DNA from: Phoronis australis
Taxonomy: Eukaryota; Phoronida; Phoronidae
Direction of reading: 5' to 3'
Assembly (NCBI GenBank): GCA_002633005.1
Contig: NMRA01000310.1
Location: 66,624 to 130,623, forward strand
Length of the DNA stretch: 64,000 nucleotides
In this document: positions 63,301 to 64,000 of the stretch, one piece after another
Layout: every line of letters starts with the position of its first letter
Numbering within the stretch: position 1 is the stretch's first letter
Notes under the pieces: generated by a model
The model's input: the letters and a program-made list of their open reading frames with translations, nothing else
Told to the model about the DNA's origin: nothing
Database searches by the model: none
Translations under genes and position numbers: made by a program

Positions 63301-63539
63301 GGAGGTTGAACTGGATTTGTTCACTGGGTTGGAAGTTTGGGATTATGGCTTCAGTGATCTGACGGGGACTTAAATGTAGATGACATTGTTTCCCACGACC
63401 AATTCACGGGTCCAGTTCTGTTGATGCAAAAATATCGCCGAGGAAGCACGTGCGACCACCTGCTTTGCTTTTAATAAATGTCGATATCTCACAAACTTTT
63501 GCGGGATCTGCGTTTTCGTGAGGTTCTCCCCAGTGGCAA

Positions 63540-63690
63540 ATTTAGGAAGGGGGCCAAAGGGGGTCATGGTCCCCCTAAAATTCTTCCAGTTTTCATTTGG
63601 TAGTTTTGGTTTGCGAATGTGTGATGGGCAAAATCCTGACTAACACTCTGCCCTGGCCCCCCTAACTCATAATCCTGGATCTGCGGAACG
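63540..63690. repeat. G-rich dispersed repeat, copy 2
   Basis: GGGGGCCAAAGGGGGTCATG, CCCCCTAAAATTCTTCCAG, CATTTGGTAGTT, GGGCAAAATCCTGACTAACA, CTCTGCCCTGGCCCCCCTAA. Collinear with the copy at 48836-48978. Confidence 0.75.
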
Positions 63691-64000
63691 CATGTTTTGC
63701 CACATAAAACACGCCTCGGGCATTTACATGTCATACAAACAGAAACGCATAGGCCGCTTGTGTTACGTAAAAAGAAGGTCAAAAAGCCATCAGTTTTGAT
63801 AGGGTTGACAAACCCCTCCATATATTACATATTAATCGCACACTGCGTAATCTCTCGTAGTGCAGAAACTGAATGGTATCATGATAAGAAAATAACATTT
63901 ATGTCTATTTTGTGAGGCTGTTGATGAGCCGAGTGGCCTTTTGTTGCAGGTAAGTTGCTGCGCCTATTAAGTTGCATACCTAGACTAATAACATCACCCA

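Larger units (their letters stand above)
54589..64000. other. Region upstream of Cav2
   Basis: No protein-coding gene recognised on either strand in 9.4 kb. It holds a CpG-richer segment at 54.58-55.03 kb, the MITE at 55876-56128, the array at 56.58-58.0 kb, a tandem duplication at 60.25-60.38 kb, repeated TACTCCGAAAG words at 61.40-61.52 kb with inverted relatives at 62.46-62.54 kb, and the G-rich repeat at 63.54 kb. Untranslated 5' exons or distant enhancers could be here unseen. Confidence 0.6.

Overview
The window is eukaryotic nuclear DNA from an invertebrate animal. It is AT-rich, has kilobase-scale introns with GT-AG boundaries, carries many short non-autonomous repeats, and has no bacterial-type gene packing. 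It contains one recognisable gene: the 5' half of a single Cav2-type (presynaptic N/P/Q/R class) voltage-gated calcium channel alpha-1 subunit. The gene lies on the minus strand, from an initiator ATG near 54178 leftwards. The last visible exon ends at 4877, in domain III S3; the rest of the gene lies beyond position 1. Fast invertebrate-style features (AID as [18 protein letters not shown], a short II-III linker, GGSFGFSV in IIS4) point to a non-vertebrate bilaterian. I cannot name the phylum from the sequence alone.

Layout, read 5'->3' on the minus strand. Upstream/promoter region 64000-54179: MITE-like repeats, a degenerate tandem repeat array, and a CRE/TATA/CCAAT cluster near 54.52-54.59 kb. 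Exon 1, 54178-53964. A 5.3 kb AT-AC (U12-type) intron. Domain I exons, 48.6-27.3 kb. I-II linker with AID, 24.3-23.6 kb. Domain II exons, 20.2-14.0 kb, with a second U12-type intron (GT-AG) at 14358-14075. Short II-III linker exons, 8.3-7.0 kb. IIIS1 to IIIS3, 6.4-4.9 kb. Exon boundaries were set by matching reading phase across every junction. All 20 exon positions join in frame and give about 921 residues, carrying the first two pore glutamates (TMEGWTD and LTGEDWNE).

The most interesting content is that three exon positions are duplicated as intact, phase-matched alternatives. These are IS3-S4 (40333-40424 versus 38966-39072), the domain I pore/turret (31397-31605 versus 30143-30342) and the domain II pore helix (16872-16944 versus 16559-16631). 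In each pair, including both exons or neither shifts the frame, so splicing must be mutually exclusive; eight channel forms are possible. Two other exon edges carry local tandem copies of a splice site: the IS6 donor, three times at 57-bp spacing, and the IIS4-S5 acceptor, twice at 79-bp spacing.

The introns hold repeats and no other convincing genes. They include a ~440 bp palindrome (33.5-34.0 kb), a 420-bp-period array rich in CTCF-core-like words (41.5-42.66 kb), a tRNA-derived SINE-like element (32.3-32.4 kb), several hairpin/MITE families and minisatellites. Two near-perfect tandem duplications (9.05-9.99 kb and 34.38-37.95 kb) each have a single N at the junction and are probably assembly artefacts. 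A 259-base N gap lies at 45887-46145.
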